This document shows, in pieces, positions 1 to 5,604 of a stretch of 5,604 bases of DNA (its first letter is position 1; each line of letters starts with the position of its first letter). The stretch covers positions 1-5,604 of the forward strand of contig CANKON010000107.1 of assembly GCA_947484105.1 (NCBI GenBank), read 5' to 3'. A program made the translations under genes and the position numbers. The stretch is from Methylococcaceae bacterium. Its GTDB lineage: Bacteria > Pseudomonadota > Gammaproteobacteria > Methylococcales > Methylomonadaceae. A model generated the notes under the pieces. It was given only the letters and a program-made list of their open reading frames with translations. It searched no databases and had not been told where the DNA came from.

Positions 1-181
1 ATTGGACAGACAAGAAAAAGGACTTGGTGACATATCCGCGATTCAAGAAGTGACTGAACGTTTTGAATTAGCCGTGACCGCCATTATCAATTTAAGTCAT
101 ATTATCGACTACCTAAAAACAGCGGGCGAAACTGAACAATTAGCGGCAATTGAAACCTATCGAACACGTTACGGAATTTAA
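1..181 (+). CDS. 3' end of an unidentified protein gene (partial, 5' end outside window)
   Basis: The frame is open from the first complete codon at position 2 to a TAA at 179-181, giving the last 59 residues of a protein that begins before the window. The visible part looks helical and charged, with amphipathic runs such as ISAIQEVTERFELAVTAIIN and a C-terminus ending TYRTRYGI. It has no signal peptide, no clear membrane segment and no catalytic motif that I recognise, so I assign no function. A GTG at position 50 is in frame, but no convincing ribosome binding site precedes it and the frame stays open upstream, so a start outside the window is more likely. The gene converges on motB, and a hairpin terminator lies just after its stop codon, which supports a real gene end here. 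Coding status is inferred from the open frame and the terminator placement. Confidence 0.6.
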   Translation, partial: LDRQEKGLGDISAIQEVTERFELAVTAIINLSHIIDYLKTAGETEQLAAIETYRTRYGI

Positions 182-194
182 TTTCAATTGCAAC

Positions 195-231
195 AAAAAC
201 GCCCAATCATTTAAACGAGTTGGGCGTTTTT
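195..231. terminator. Bidirectional Rho-independent terminator between convergent genes
   Basis: The arms AAAAACGCCCAA (195-206) and TTGGGCGTTTTT (220-231) form a perfect 12-bp stem around a 13-nt loop. The plus strand ends in six T (227-232). The minus strand ends in five T (199-195). Both convergent transcription units can therefore end here: the plus-strand partial gene, whose stop is 13 nt before the stem, and the minus-strand motAB unit, whose stop is at 251. Confidence 0.9.
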
Positions 232-250
232 TAGTCAAAAAAACAGTGAC

Positions 251-1123
251 TTATTGTGCAGTACTGCCTTGCAAAATTTGTTGTTCTGTTTTTTTGTTCA
301 TCACGAGAATCGAAATTCTCCGATTGATAGGATCTAAAGGTTCCGTCGCAGAATTATAAGGAACGCTCGACGACATTCCAATGACACGCAACACTTTATT
401 TTCAGCTAAACCGCCTTCCGTTAATTCATAGCGGGCAGCATTCGCTCTATCGCTCGATAATTCCCAATTTGTATAGCCTTTTTGATTCGTTGGAAAAGGT
501 CTGGAATCTGTATGCCCATTCAAACTCACTTTGTTAGGCAATTCGTTAATTACAGGCGCAAGAGCGTGCAGAATGACACGAACATGAGGTTCTGTTTGTG
601 CGCTTGCTAATTTGTACATCGGACGATTTTGGTCATCCACCAACAAAATCCGTAATCCTTCAGGCGTAATTTCAAGTTTAATTTGATCTTTAAACTCGTT
701 TAATTCGGGCGTTTCATTGATTTTTGCTTGGATTTTTTCTTTCAGCGATTCTAATTTTGCCTTTTCCATTTCTTCGGCTTTTTTCTCAATGTCATCGGGC
801 GATATTTCAATCATTTCTGAAGTTGAGCCGTTTTTGACCTCACCTTGCTCACTTGAAATCATATCAGAGCCCCCACCTTCTATTACCGAGGTTCGCTCTC
901 CTGTCGATTTGCCCCCCGACATTGAAACACGATACGGGTCAGCAAAAAACTCGGCGATTCCTTTGCGTGTGGTTTCGTCCGTTGAACCGAGTAGCCACAT
1001 CAATAGAAAAAACGCCATCATCGCCGTTACGAAATCGGCGTAAGCCAATTTCCACGCGCCACCATGATGCGCGTGACCACCTTTTTTAATTTTTTTAATG
1101 ATAATGGGTTGTTGTTCAGCCAT
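251..1123 (-). CDS. motB: Flagellar motor stator protein MotB (peptidoglycan anchor)
   Basis: MotB joins MotA in the inner-membrane stator, where ion flow drives flagellar rotation, and its periplasmic domain fixes the stator to peptidoglycan. The 290-residue product has a basic cytoplasmic N-terminus, then one membrane helix at about residues 26-45 with the motif AYADFVTAMMAFFLLMWLL. Asp30 in that helix corresponds to the essential proton-binding Asp32 of E. coli MotB. A plug-like segment follows (about 50-66), then a Gly-rich linker and a charged, probably coiled-coil stretch (about 110-135). The OmpA-like domain (about 150-275) carries GHTDS (203-207), LSSDRANAAR (222-231) and INRRISI (266-272). 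The helix matches proton-type MotB rather than sodium-type PomB, so proton use is inferred. The ATG at 1123 lies 8 nt after the motA stop, with AAAGGG at 1140-1135 as ribosome binding site. The length is close to the 308 residues of the E. coli protein, and nothing appears broken. Confidence 0.96.
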   Translation of the reverse strand: MAEQQPIIIKKIKKGGHAHHGGAWKLAYADFVTAMMAFFLLMWLLGSTDETTRKGIAEFFADPYRVSMSGGKSTGERTSVIEGGGSDMISSEQGEVKNGSTSEMIEISPDDIEKKAEEMEKAKLESLKEKIQAKINETPELNEFKDQIKLEITPEGLRILLVDDQNRPMYKLASAQTEPHVRVILHALAPVINELPNKVSLNGHTDSRPFPTNQKGYTNWELSSDRANAARYELTEGGLAENKVLRVIGMSSSVPYNSATEPLDPINRRISILVMNKKTEQQILQGSTAQ

Positions 1124-1131
1124 GACTGCGA

Positions 1132-1983
1132 TTACCCTTTGTTGCTGCGTAATAAATCATCAAGTTCTTGGAAAGAGGGGCGTTTATCAGTCGAAATCAT
1201 CGCTCGCATATATTCCGCCGTCATTGCAGGTGAAACGCCTTTTGCGGTACACAACAAACCTTTTTGGGCGCATTTGAAGATATTTCCTTCTATTTCTGCA
1301 CGAGTTGACATCAACGCACCAACAGGTCCAATAAAGCCATACGCTAACAAAATACCCACGAATGTTCCCACTAACGCTGCCGCAATCGCTTTCCCCATAA
1401 CGGCAGGCGGTGCACCTACAAGTTCCATTGTATGAACCACACCCATAACCGCTGCGACGATACCAAATGCGGGCAAACCATCCGCCATCGTTTGAATCAC
1501 TTTGACAGGCGCGTGAGCATCTTCGTGATGCGTTTCCATCGTTTGATCCATTAATTCTTCGAGCTGATGAACTTCAACGCCCGTTACAATCAGACGAAGA
1601 TTGTCACAAATAAAATCGAGCAAATGATGATCTGCCGTTAATTTTTCAGTGAAAATAGCGGGATTACTTTCTGGATTCTCAATCAAATCTTCCAGCGATA
1701 ACAAACCTTCTTTACGAGTTTTATTCGTTAGCATATAAAAACACATAATCAGTTCAAGATAGAAATCTTTGCTATAAGGCTCTGGTTTCAACGTCGCGGT
1801 CGCTTTTGCAATCGATTCTTTGACTAAAGACATTGGATTGGCAGTAAGCAATGCGCCAACAGCCGCTCCGACGATAATAATATATTCAAAAGGCTGAAAT
1901 AAAATAGCTGGATGTCCACCACCGCCAATATAGCCGCCCATCAACGCGCTACAAACTAATACATATCCAATAATAACTAACAT
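1132..1983 (-). CDS. motA: Flagellar motor stator protein MotA
   Basis: MotA forms the ion channel with MotB, and its cytoplasmic loop pushes on the rotor protein FliG. The 283-residue product has membrane helices at about 1-21, 34-50, 170-190 and 199-222, with the large cytoplasmic loop between the second and third. Key residues are present: Arg90 and Glu98, the FliG-contacting charges at exactly the E. coli numbers, and the channel prolines Pro171 (DGLPAFGIVAAVMG) and Pro220 (YGFIGP), matching E. coli Pro173 and Pro222. The length and sequence fit the E. coli-type MotA rather than the shorter PomA type, which suggests a proton-driven motor. The ATG at 1983 starts directly in the first helix, as expected, with a weak purine-rich site (ACGAGA) 5-10 nt upstream. 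motB follows after 8 nt, so the two are surely co-transcribed. A sigma-28-like element lies about 100 bp upstream. No other flagellar genes are in view. Confidence 0.96.
   Translation of the reverse strand: MLVIIGYVLVCSALMGGYIGGGGHPAILFQPFEYIIIVGAAVGALLTANPMSLVKESIAKATATLKPEPYSKDFYLELIMCFYMLTNKTRKEGLLSLEDLIENPESNPAIFTEKLTADHHLLDFICDNLRLIVTGVEVHQLEELMDQTMETHHEDAHAPVKVIQTMADGLPAFGIVAAVMGVVHTMELVGAPPAVMGKAIAAALVGTFVGILLAYGFIGPVGALMSTRAEIEGNIFKCAQKGLLCTAKGVSPAMTAEYMRAMISTDKRPSFQELDDLLRSNKG
1135..1140 (-). promoter_or_regulatory. motB ribosome binding site overlapping the motA 3' end
   Basis: On the minus strand AAAGGG is immediately followed by the motA stop codon TAA, and the motB ATG comes 11 nt after the last G. 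The site lies inside motA coding sequence, so ribosomes finishing motA keep it open. This is a usual arrangement for coupled production of the stator subunits. The spacing is slightly long, so the exact strength is uncertain. Confidence 0.6.
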
Positions 1984-2083
1984 TGTTTTCTCGTGTGCTG
2001 TGTTTAAAATAACTGAGTGCTATAAATATAAAGCAATATAGCTGCCATCATGAAGTTTTATCTATAAAATTAAATTTCCCTCT

Positions 2084-2108
2084 TAATCGGCAGCAAAACA
2101 CATTTTTA
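2084..2108 (-). promoter_or_regulatory. Candidate sigma-28 (FliA) promoter for motAB
   Basis: The 143-bp gap between rlmB and motA holds no gene. On the minus strand it contains GCCGATTA (2091-2084), one base from the flagellar sigma-28 -10 consensus GCCGATAA. A TAAA element (2108-2105) lies upstream with 13 nt between them, whereas the E. coli consensus has 15, so the spacing is imperfect. Transcription would start near 2077, leaving a leader of roughly 90 nt before motA. Late-class flagellar genes including motAB are classically sigma-28 dependent, which supports the call. The -35 part lies only about 20 bp beyond the rlmB stop codon. I see no hairpin with a T tract in this gap, so read-through from rlmB cannot be excluded. 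Confidence 0.5.
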
Positions 2109-2126
2109 AAAATTAAACGGTGAGTT

Positions 2127-2867
2127 TTATTTCTGCCGTTGTCGCAACGCTTCATACAGCAACACACCCGTTGCGACGGATAAATTCAAACTTTCAACTG
2201 TACCGAGCATCGGTAATTTCACCAGCACATCGCATTGTTCACGGGTTAAACGACGCATTCCGCTTTCTTCCGCGCCAATGACTAACGCCATCGGCACCGT
2301 GAAATCGCTTTGATAAACGGTTTGCTGCGCTTCACCTGCTGTGCCGATAATCCACAAACCTTCTGTTTTTAACCAGCGTAACGTTCGCGCTAAATTCGTC
2401 ACAATATAAACAGGCACTGTTTCTGCCGCGCCACTTGCGACTTTACAAACCGTCGGCGTAATTCCCACCGCGTTATCTTTCGTGATAATAATGCCGTGAA
2501 CGCCTGTTGCATCAGCGGTTCGCAAACACGCGCCTAAATTGTGTGGATCTTGCACGTTATCTAAAACTAAAAATAACGCCGTCTCAGTCAAATGTTCGAC
2601 GGCGGTTTTTAATTCATTTTCAGATAATTCTTCAGGCAATGAAACTTCCAGCACGACACCTTGATGATTCATGCCGTCAGCGAGTTTATCGAGTTTTTTA
2701 CGATCAACTTTTTCAATGATCACGCCTAATTCCGTCAACGTTTCAAGCAAGGTTTCTAAACGTTTGTCGTGGCGTTCGGTATTGAGCCACGCGCGAGAAA
2801 TTTTTTGTGGCGAATACATCAACGCCGATTGGGCAGCGTGTAAGCCAACGATTTTGGTCAATTTCAT
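2127..2867 (-). CDS. rlmB: 23S rRNA (guanosine-2'-O-)-methyltransferase RlmB
   Basis: RlmB is a cytoplasmic SPOUT-family (TrmH-type) enzyme that uses S-adenosylmethionine to methylate the 2'-OH of G2251 (E. coli numbering) in the ribosomal P loop. The product has 246 residues; E. coli RlmB has 243. The N-terminal substrate-binding domain starts with IVGLHAAQSAL (6-16) and ends near NHQGVV (67-72). The catalytic knot domain (about 98-246) shows the three TrmH motifs: DPHNLGACLRTADATGVHG (107-125, with Asn110 and Arg116), VIGAEESGMRRLT (196-208), and LPMLGTVESLNLSVATGVLL (218-237). The ending YEALRQR resembles the FEAVRQR ending of E. coli RlmB. The ATG at 2867 is 2 nt after the xoxJ stop (TAA TC ATG) with only a weak A-rich ribosome binding site (AAAAAAGA), so translation is probably coupled to xoxJ. 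In many gammaproteobacteria rlmB follows rnr, so this location is unusual. Other TrmH-family members such as TrmH itself fit less well in motif and length. Confidence 0.93.
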   Translation of the reverse strand: MKLTKIVGLHAAQSALMYSPQKISRAWLNTERHDKRLETLLETLTELGVIIEKVDRKKLDKLADGMNHQGVVLEVSLPEELSENELKTAVEHLTETALFLVLDNVQDPHNLGACLRTADATGVHGIIITKDNAVGITPTVCKVASGAAETVPVYIVTNLARTLRWLKTEGLWIIGTAGEAQQTVYQSDFTVPMALVIGAEESGMRRLTREQCDVLVKLPMLGTVESLNLSVATGVLLYEALRQRQK

Positions 2868-2869
2868 GA

Positions 2870-3715
2870 TTAGTCTTTTTTAGAAGGCGTAGCTTCAATG
2901 GGCAAAAGTGGAATGTGATAATGCGACAAAATCGCTTCGATGTCAGCCGATTTTTCAGTAATCAATTTATTAAGCTGTTCTTGGCGCGTTTTGTCATTTT
3001 TACGCACGCCCATCGCCATTTGATAATCGAACTTTAAACCTGCTTCGGATTTCATAGGAATGACGGTATAACCATTTGGATTTTGCGCCACAACATGACC
3101 TGCCAAAATACCCCACAAAATCACCATGTCGATTTTTTTGGCTTTCAAATCATCCGACATTTGCATCGCGACGTTATGTTCGCTGTCGCCCGTCATACTC
3201 TGATAGGGAATGCCTTGGTCAAGCAACTCGTGTTTTTGCAACCAATCCGTTCCCGCGCCACGATCAAACATCGCAATTTTTAGTTTCGCTTGTTGTGCGG
3301 GGGAAAGTTGCGCGAGTTGTTCAGCAGTTTGAATGTTATCCCAGCCACGACCTTTTGCAATTAACAAAACATAAGTTGAATGATAATAAGGTTGCGTTGT
3401 TAAAACCATGTCGCTTCCCGCTGGCATTCCCATCACGATGTCGCATTTGAAATCTTTACTTTCAACCGCATTTTCATCCGTGAACGCATTAAGCGAATTA
3501 CGAATAAAACCAATTCGTTGCGGCAACCAAAAGTATTCCAACTTTTGTCCGAGTTCTTTTGCAAAAAGTGACGCAATTTTATTTTCAAAACCGTCTTCTT
3601 TGTTGCTTGAATACGGTGGATTTAGGGGGTCAGCGCAGACTTTGAATTTTTCAGCATTCGCCATTAAAACCGTTGTACTTAAAGCAAATCCTAAAATAAC
3701 AGCAGATATTTTCAT
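2870..3715 (-). CDS. xoxJ: XoxJ/MxaJ-like periplasmic binding protein associated with methanol dehydrogenase
   Basis: The 281-residue product belongs to the quinoprotein dehydrogenase-associated group of extracellular solute-binding-like proteins (MxaJ/XoxJ). XoxJ is thought to help activate or assemble XoxF in the periplasm rather than serve a transporter, and no ABC permease or ATPase gene is nearby. The start at 3715 gives a clean signal peptide, MKISAVILGFALSTTVLMANA, with predicted cleavage before EKFKVC. The mature part opens with CADPLNPPYSS (27-37) and GFENKIA (42-48), followed by FKCDIVMGMPAGSD (89-102); Cys27 and Cys91 could form a disulfide. A longer frame begins with TTG at 3760, but that start lies inside the terminator stem and would put 15 residues before the signal peptide, so I reject it. 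xoxF ends 84 nt upstream and rlmB begins 2 nt downstream. The family assignment is firm; its exact biochemical role is not settled by sequence. Confidence 0.88.
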   Translation of the reverse strand: MKISAVILGFALSTTVLMANAEKFKVCADPLNPPYSSNKEDGFENKIASLFAKELGQKLEYFWLPQRIGFIRNSLNAFTDENAVESKDFKCDIVMGMPAGSDMVLTTQPYYHSTYVLLIAKGRGWDNIQTAEQLAQLSPAQQAKLKIAMFDRGAGTDWLQKHELLDQGIPYQSMTGDSEHNVAMQMSDDLKAKKIDMVILWGILAGHVVAQNPNGYTVIPMKSEAGLKFDYQMAMGVRKNDKTRQEQLNKLITEKSADIEAILSHYHIPLLPIEATPSKKD

Positions 3716-3724
3716 CTTTTTAAA

Positions 3725-3728
3725 CCTC
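3725..3728 (-). promoter_or_regulatory. xoxJ ribosome binding site that fixes the start
   Basis: On the minus strand GAGG (3728-3725) precedes the ATG at 3715 by 9 nt, a good Shine-Dalgarno spacing. This supports the signal-peptide start over the TTG at 3760. The site begins 3 nt after the T tract of the upstream terminator, so any transcript carrying it must have escaped termination, unless transcription begins in this short stretch. Confidence 0.7.
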
Positions 3729-3731
3729 AAT

Positions 3732-3766
3732 AAAAAAGCCTTGACCGATAAATCGATCAAGGCTTT
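3732..3766 (-). terminator. Strong intrinsic terminator or attenuator between xoxF and xoxJ
   Basis: On the minus strand AAAGCCTTGATCGAT (3766-3752) pairs with ATCGGTCAAGGCTTT (3749-3735) to give up to 15 bp with a tiny loop and a run of six T (3737-3732). The only imperfect position is a G-T wobble on the minus-strand RNA (3745/3756), which would be a C-A mismatch on the plus strand. The structure therefore fits minus-strand transcription, after xoxF. It sits 34 nt past the xoxF stop codon. Confidence 0.9.
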
Positions 3767-3775
3767 AGGCTAACT

Positions 3776-3801
3776 AAAAAAGCAAATTTTTAAAAATGCT
3801 T
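3776..3801 (-). terminator. Possible weak first terminator hairpin at the xoxF stop
   Basis: On the minus strand AAGCA (3801-3797) and TGCTT (3784-3780) form a 5-bp stem around an AT-rich interior that can add three A-T pairs after a mismatch. Six T follow (3781-3776). The 5' arm overlaps the xoxF stop codon. The stem is weak, so this may be a minor accessory to the strong terminator 10 nt further on, or chance in AT-rich sequence. Confidence 0.3.
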
Positions 3802-5604
3802 ATTTGTTGCTTGGTAATGCAAATACAGTGAAAGTTCCACCTAATTTAGTGAATGAACTTAAACTTCTGTACGCACCAACCGCGCCCAAACCTTCAGAGT
3901 TTGAACCTGCTTCGCCGCTGTCTAAACCAGCTGCGATGCCGATACCTGCCCAGCCGCCGATACCTGAAAGAACACCAATGTATTGTTTACCTTGGAATTC
4001 CCAAGTATTTACGTTACCGATGATGCCTGATGGGGTTTTGAATTTGTACAATTCTTTACCTGTTTTCGCGTCAACCGCTTTCAAGTAACCTTCCAAAGTA
4101 CCATAGAATACAACGCCGCCAGCGGTTGCAACTGAACCAGACCAAACAGAGAATGTTTCTTTGTTTGACCAAGCGATTTTGCCAGTTTTCGCGTCAAATG
4201 CGGTGAACTGACCTAAGTTGGTTGAACCGTCTGGTTTGCCAGTTAAAACGTCTGCGCCAGCAGGTCCCATTGTTAAAGTCGCGCCAACGTAAGGTTGACC
4301 TGCGGTATAAGCGACTTCAAATGGTTCGTAGTCCATGCACAAATGGTTGCCTGAAATATAGAACAAACCAGTTTGTGGAGAGTAAGAAACAGGTTGTTGG
4401 TTTTTAGAGCCTAACGCCGCAGGGCAAACGCCAGCTGTGTTTACGTCTTCGCCGTTTTGTTCTGTTGAGTATTTAGACACAACTTCTGGACGACCTGATT
4501 TCATATCAACGTGTGATGCCCAGTTAACTGATTTGTCGAATTTTTCAGCAACTAACAATTCACCATTTTCACGATCTAATGTGTAACCAAAACCATTACG
4601 ATCGAAATGCACGATTGTTTTGTGCATTTTGCCTTTGACTTCTTGGTCAACTAAAACAGTTTCGTTGATACCGTCAAAATCCCATTCGTCATGCGGAGTC
4701 ATTTGGTAAACCCATTTAACTTCGCCAGTGTCCGCATCACGCGCCCACAATGACATTGACCATTTGTTATCGCCTGGACGTTGTACTGGGTTCCAAGTAG
4801 ATGGGTTGCCTGATCCATAGTAAATTAAGTTTAATTTTGGATCGTAAGAATACCAGCCCCAAGTTGTACCGCCACCAATTTTCCATTGGTCGCCTTTCCA
4901 TGTGCTGGTACTTGAATTTTCGCCAACAGGCTGAACGCTACCGTCTTTCCAAGCAGTGGTTTTTTTCGGGTTAATGATGGTGTCTTTATCTGGACCCATG
5001 CTATAGCCTTTCCACGCTAATTTGCCTGAGTTGATGTCATACGCAGCTAAGAAACCACGCACACCAAACTCACCACCTGAAATACCTGTGATAACTTTAT
5101 CTTTAACAACGATTGGTGCTTGTGTGTTGGTCATACCCAATTTTGGGTCGCCATTTTGAACGCTCCAAACTCTTTTACCTGTTTTAGCGTCTAATGCCGT
5201 TAAAACCGTGTCAGATTGTTGTAAGAAAATTTTGCCATCACCATAAGCCAAACCACGGTTCACAGTATCGCAGCACATAACAGGAATCGTTACGTCAGCG
5301 TCTTGGCTCGGTGTGAATTCCCAGATAACAGATTGTGTTGATTGATCAATCGCATAAACAGTATTTGGAAATGGTGTGTGAATATACACAACATCATTAA
5401 CTACTAAAGGACCACCTTCGTGACCACGCAAAACGCCTGTTGAGAAAGACCAAGCAGGTTGCAAATTTTTAACGTTGTCAGTCGTGATTTGGTTTAATTT
5501 ACTGAAACGTGTGCCAGCATAATCGCCGCCCCATGTTGCCCAGTTAGCAGGGTTTTGTGTTAATTTTTCTAAATCAGCATTCGCTGATGAAATAGCGGGT
5601 GCCG
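3800..5604 (-). CDS. xoxF: Lanthanide-dependent PQQ methanol dehydrogenase XoxF (5' end outside window)
   Basis: XoxF is a soluble periplasmic enzyme that oxidises methanol with PQQ and a rare-earth ion and passes electrons to a c-type cytochrome. The frame is open to the window edge and shows 600 residues. The TTG at 5464 is an internal leucine, since the preceding 46 codons encode family sequence such as [20 protein letters not shown]. Only the start and most of the signal peptide are missing; SSANA before DLEKL looks like its cleavage region. In visible numbering the landmarks are vicinal cysteines Cys110-Cys111 near PQQ, metal ligands Glu178 (GGEFGVRG) and Asn266 (GSGNPS), catalytic Asp308, and Asp310 in EWDFDGINE. 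This extra Asp is the lanthanide signature; calcium-type MxaF has Ala there. Beta-propeller repeats of the DAKTGK type recur near 138, 470 and 511. Clade XoxF5 is likely but not proven. xoxJ follows. The promoter lies outside the window. Confidence 0.96.
   Translation of the reverse strand, partial: APAISSANADLEKLTQNPANWATWGGDYAGTRFSKLNQITTDNVKNLQPAWSFSTGVLRGHEGGPLVVNDVVYIHTPFPNTVYAIDQSTQSVIWEFTPSQDADVTIPVMCCDTVNRGLAYGDGKIFLQQSDTVLTALDAKTGKRVWSVQNGDPKLGMTNTQAPIVVKDKVITGISGGEFGVRGFLAAYDINSGKLAWKGYSMGPDKDTIINPKKTTAWKDGSVQPVGENSSTSTWKGDQWKIGGGTTWGWYSYDPKLNLIYYGSGNPSTWNPVQRPGDNKWSMSLWARDADTGEVKWVYQMTPHDEWDFDGINETVLVDQEVKGKMHKTIVHFDRNGFGYTLDRENGELLVAEKFDKSVNWASHVDMKSGRPEVVSKYSTEQNGEDVNTAGVCPAALGSKNQQPVSYSPQTGLFYISGNHLCMDYEPFEVAYTAGQPYVGATLTMGPAGADVLTGKPDGSTNLGQFTAFDAKTGKIAWSNKETFSVWSGSVATAGGVVFYGTLEGYLKAVDAKTGKELYKFKTPSGIIGNVNTWEFQGKQYIGVLSGIGGWAGIGIAAGLDSGEAGSNSEGLGAVGAYRSLSSFTKLGGTFTVFALPSNK

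Noticed and set aside
717..1089. Plus-strand open frames antisense to motB (and similar ones across the other genes)
   Set aside because: They mirror strong minus-strand genes, show no recognisable domains and have no upstream ribosome binding sites.
2019..2042. Inverted repeat GCTATA/TATAGC in the motA leader
   Set aside because: The stem is only 6 bp with a 12-nt AT-rich loop and no T tract on the minus strand. It is too weak to call a terminator or operator and is likely chance.
2041..2094. GCTGCC/GGCAGC inverted repeat spanning the sigma-28-like -10 region
   Set aside because: It is 6 bp with a 42-nt spacer and no extension on either side, which is expected by chance in this length.
2102..2113. 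AT palindrome ATTTTTAAAAAT after rlmB as a terminator
   Set aside because: It has no GC pairs, so it would not form a stable RNA hairpin. It is better explained as AT-rich promoter sequence.
3716..3760. In-frame extension of xoxJ to a TTG at 3760
   Set aside because: It lies within the terminator stem, lacks a ribosome binding site and would place 15 residues before a clean signal peptide. The ATG at 3715 has GAGG at 9-nt spacing.
5462..5464. TTG as the start of the methanol dehydrogenase
   Set aside because: The frame stays open to the window edge, and the preceding 46 codons encode typical XoxF mature sequence, so this is an internal leucine.
1..5604. CRISPR arrays, tRNAs, insertion sequences, toxin-antitoxin or defence genes
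   Set aside because: Reading both strands showed no regular direct repeats, transposase motifs, tRNA-like cloverleaf or unexplained frames. Gaps are short and accounted for by terminators and one promoter region.

Overview
The window looks like chromosomal DNA from a moderately AT-rich (judged by eye, not counted) methylotrophic gammaproteobacterium. Three things suggest this. There is a lanthanide-type PQQ methanol dehydrogenase (XoxF) with its periplasmic partner XoxJ. RlmB and MotA/MotB closely resemble the Escherichia coli proteins; MotA even keeps Arg90 and Glu98 at the same numbers. No phage, insertion sequence or plasmid signature is visible. Low-GC methylotrophs such as Methylophaga, some Methylococcales or XoxF-bearing Beggiatoa-type bacteria would fit, but the genus cannot be settled from the sequence alone.

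Layout. Positions 1-181 hold the 3' end of an unidentified plus-strand gene. It converges on a minus-strand block that fills the rest of the window, and a bidirectional terminator (195-231) separates the two. Reading the minus strand in its own direction, from 5604 down, the order is xoxF (5' end cut by the window edge), a strong intrinsic terminator or attenuator (3732-3766), xoxJ, rlmB (2 nt after xoxJ), a 143-bp gap with a flagellar sigma-28-like promoter, motA, and motB (8 nt after motA).

How the genes work together. XoxF oxidises methanol in the periplasm using PQQ and a lanthanide; XoxJ is its dedicated periplasmic accessory protein. The cytochrome gene xoxG, which often sits with this pair, is not between or downstream of them. 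The hairpin between xoxF and xoxJ probably lets most transcripts end after xoxF, giving much enzyme and little accessory protein. rlmB encodes a housekeeping 23S rRNA 2'-O-methyltransferase that appears to ride on the xoxJ message. motA-motB encode the proton-driven flagellar stator and probably form a separate flagellar late-class operon, although no terminator is seen between rlmB and motA.

Two starts were corrected. xoxJ begins at the ATG at 3715, not at an upstream in-frame TTG inside the terminator. xoxF runs open to the window edge, because the TTG at 5464 is an internal leucine. I found no undescribed defence or mobile system. The most interesting points are the xox operon's internal terminator, the xoxJ-rlmB coupling and the motAB promoter.
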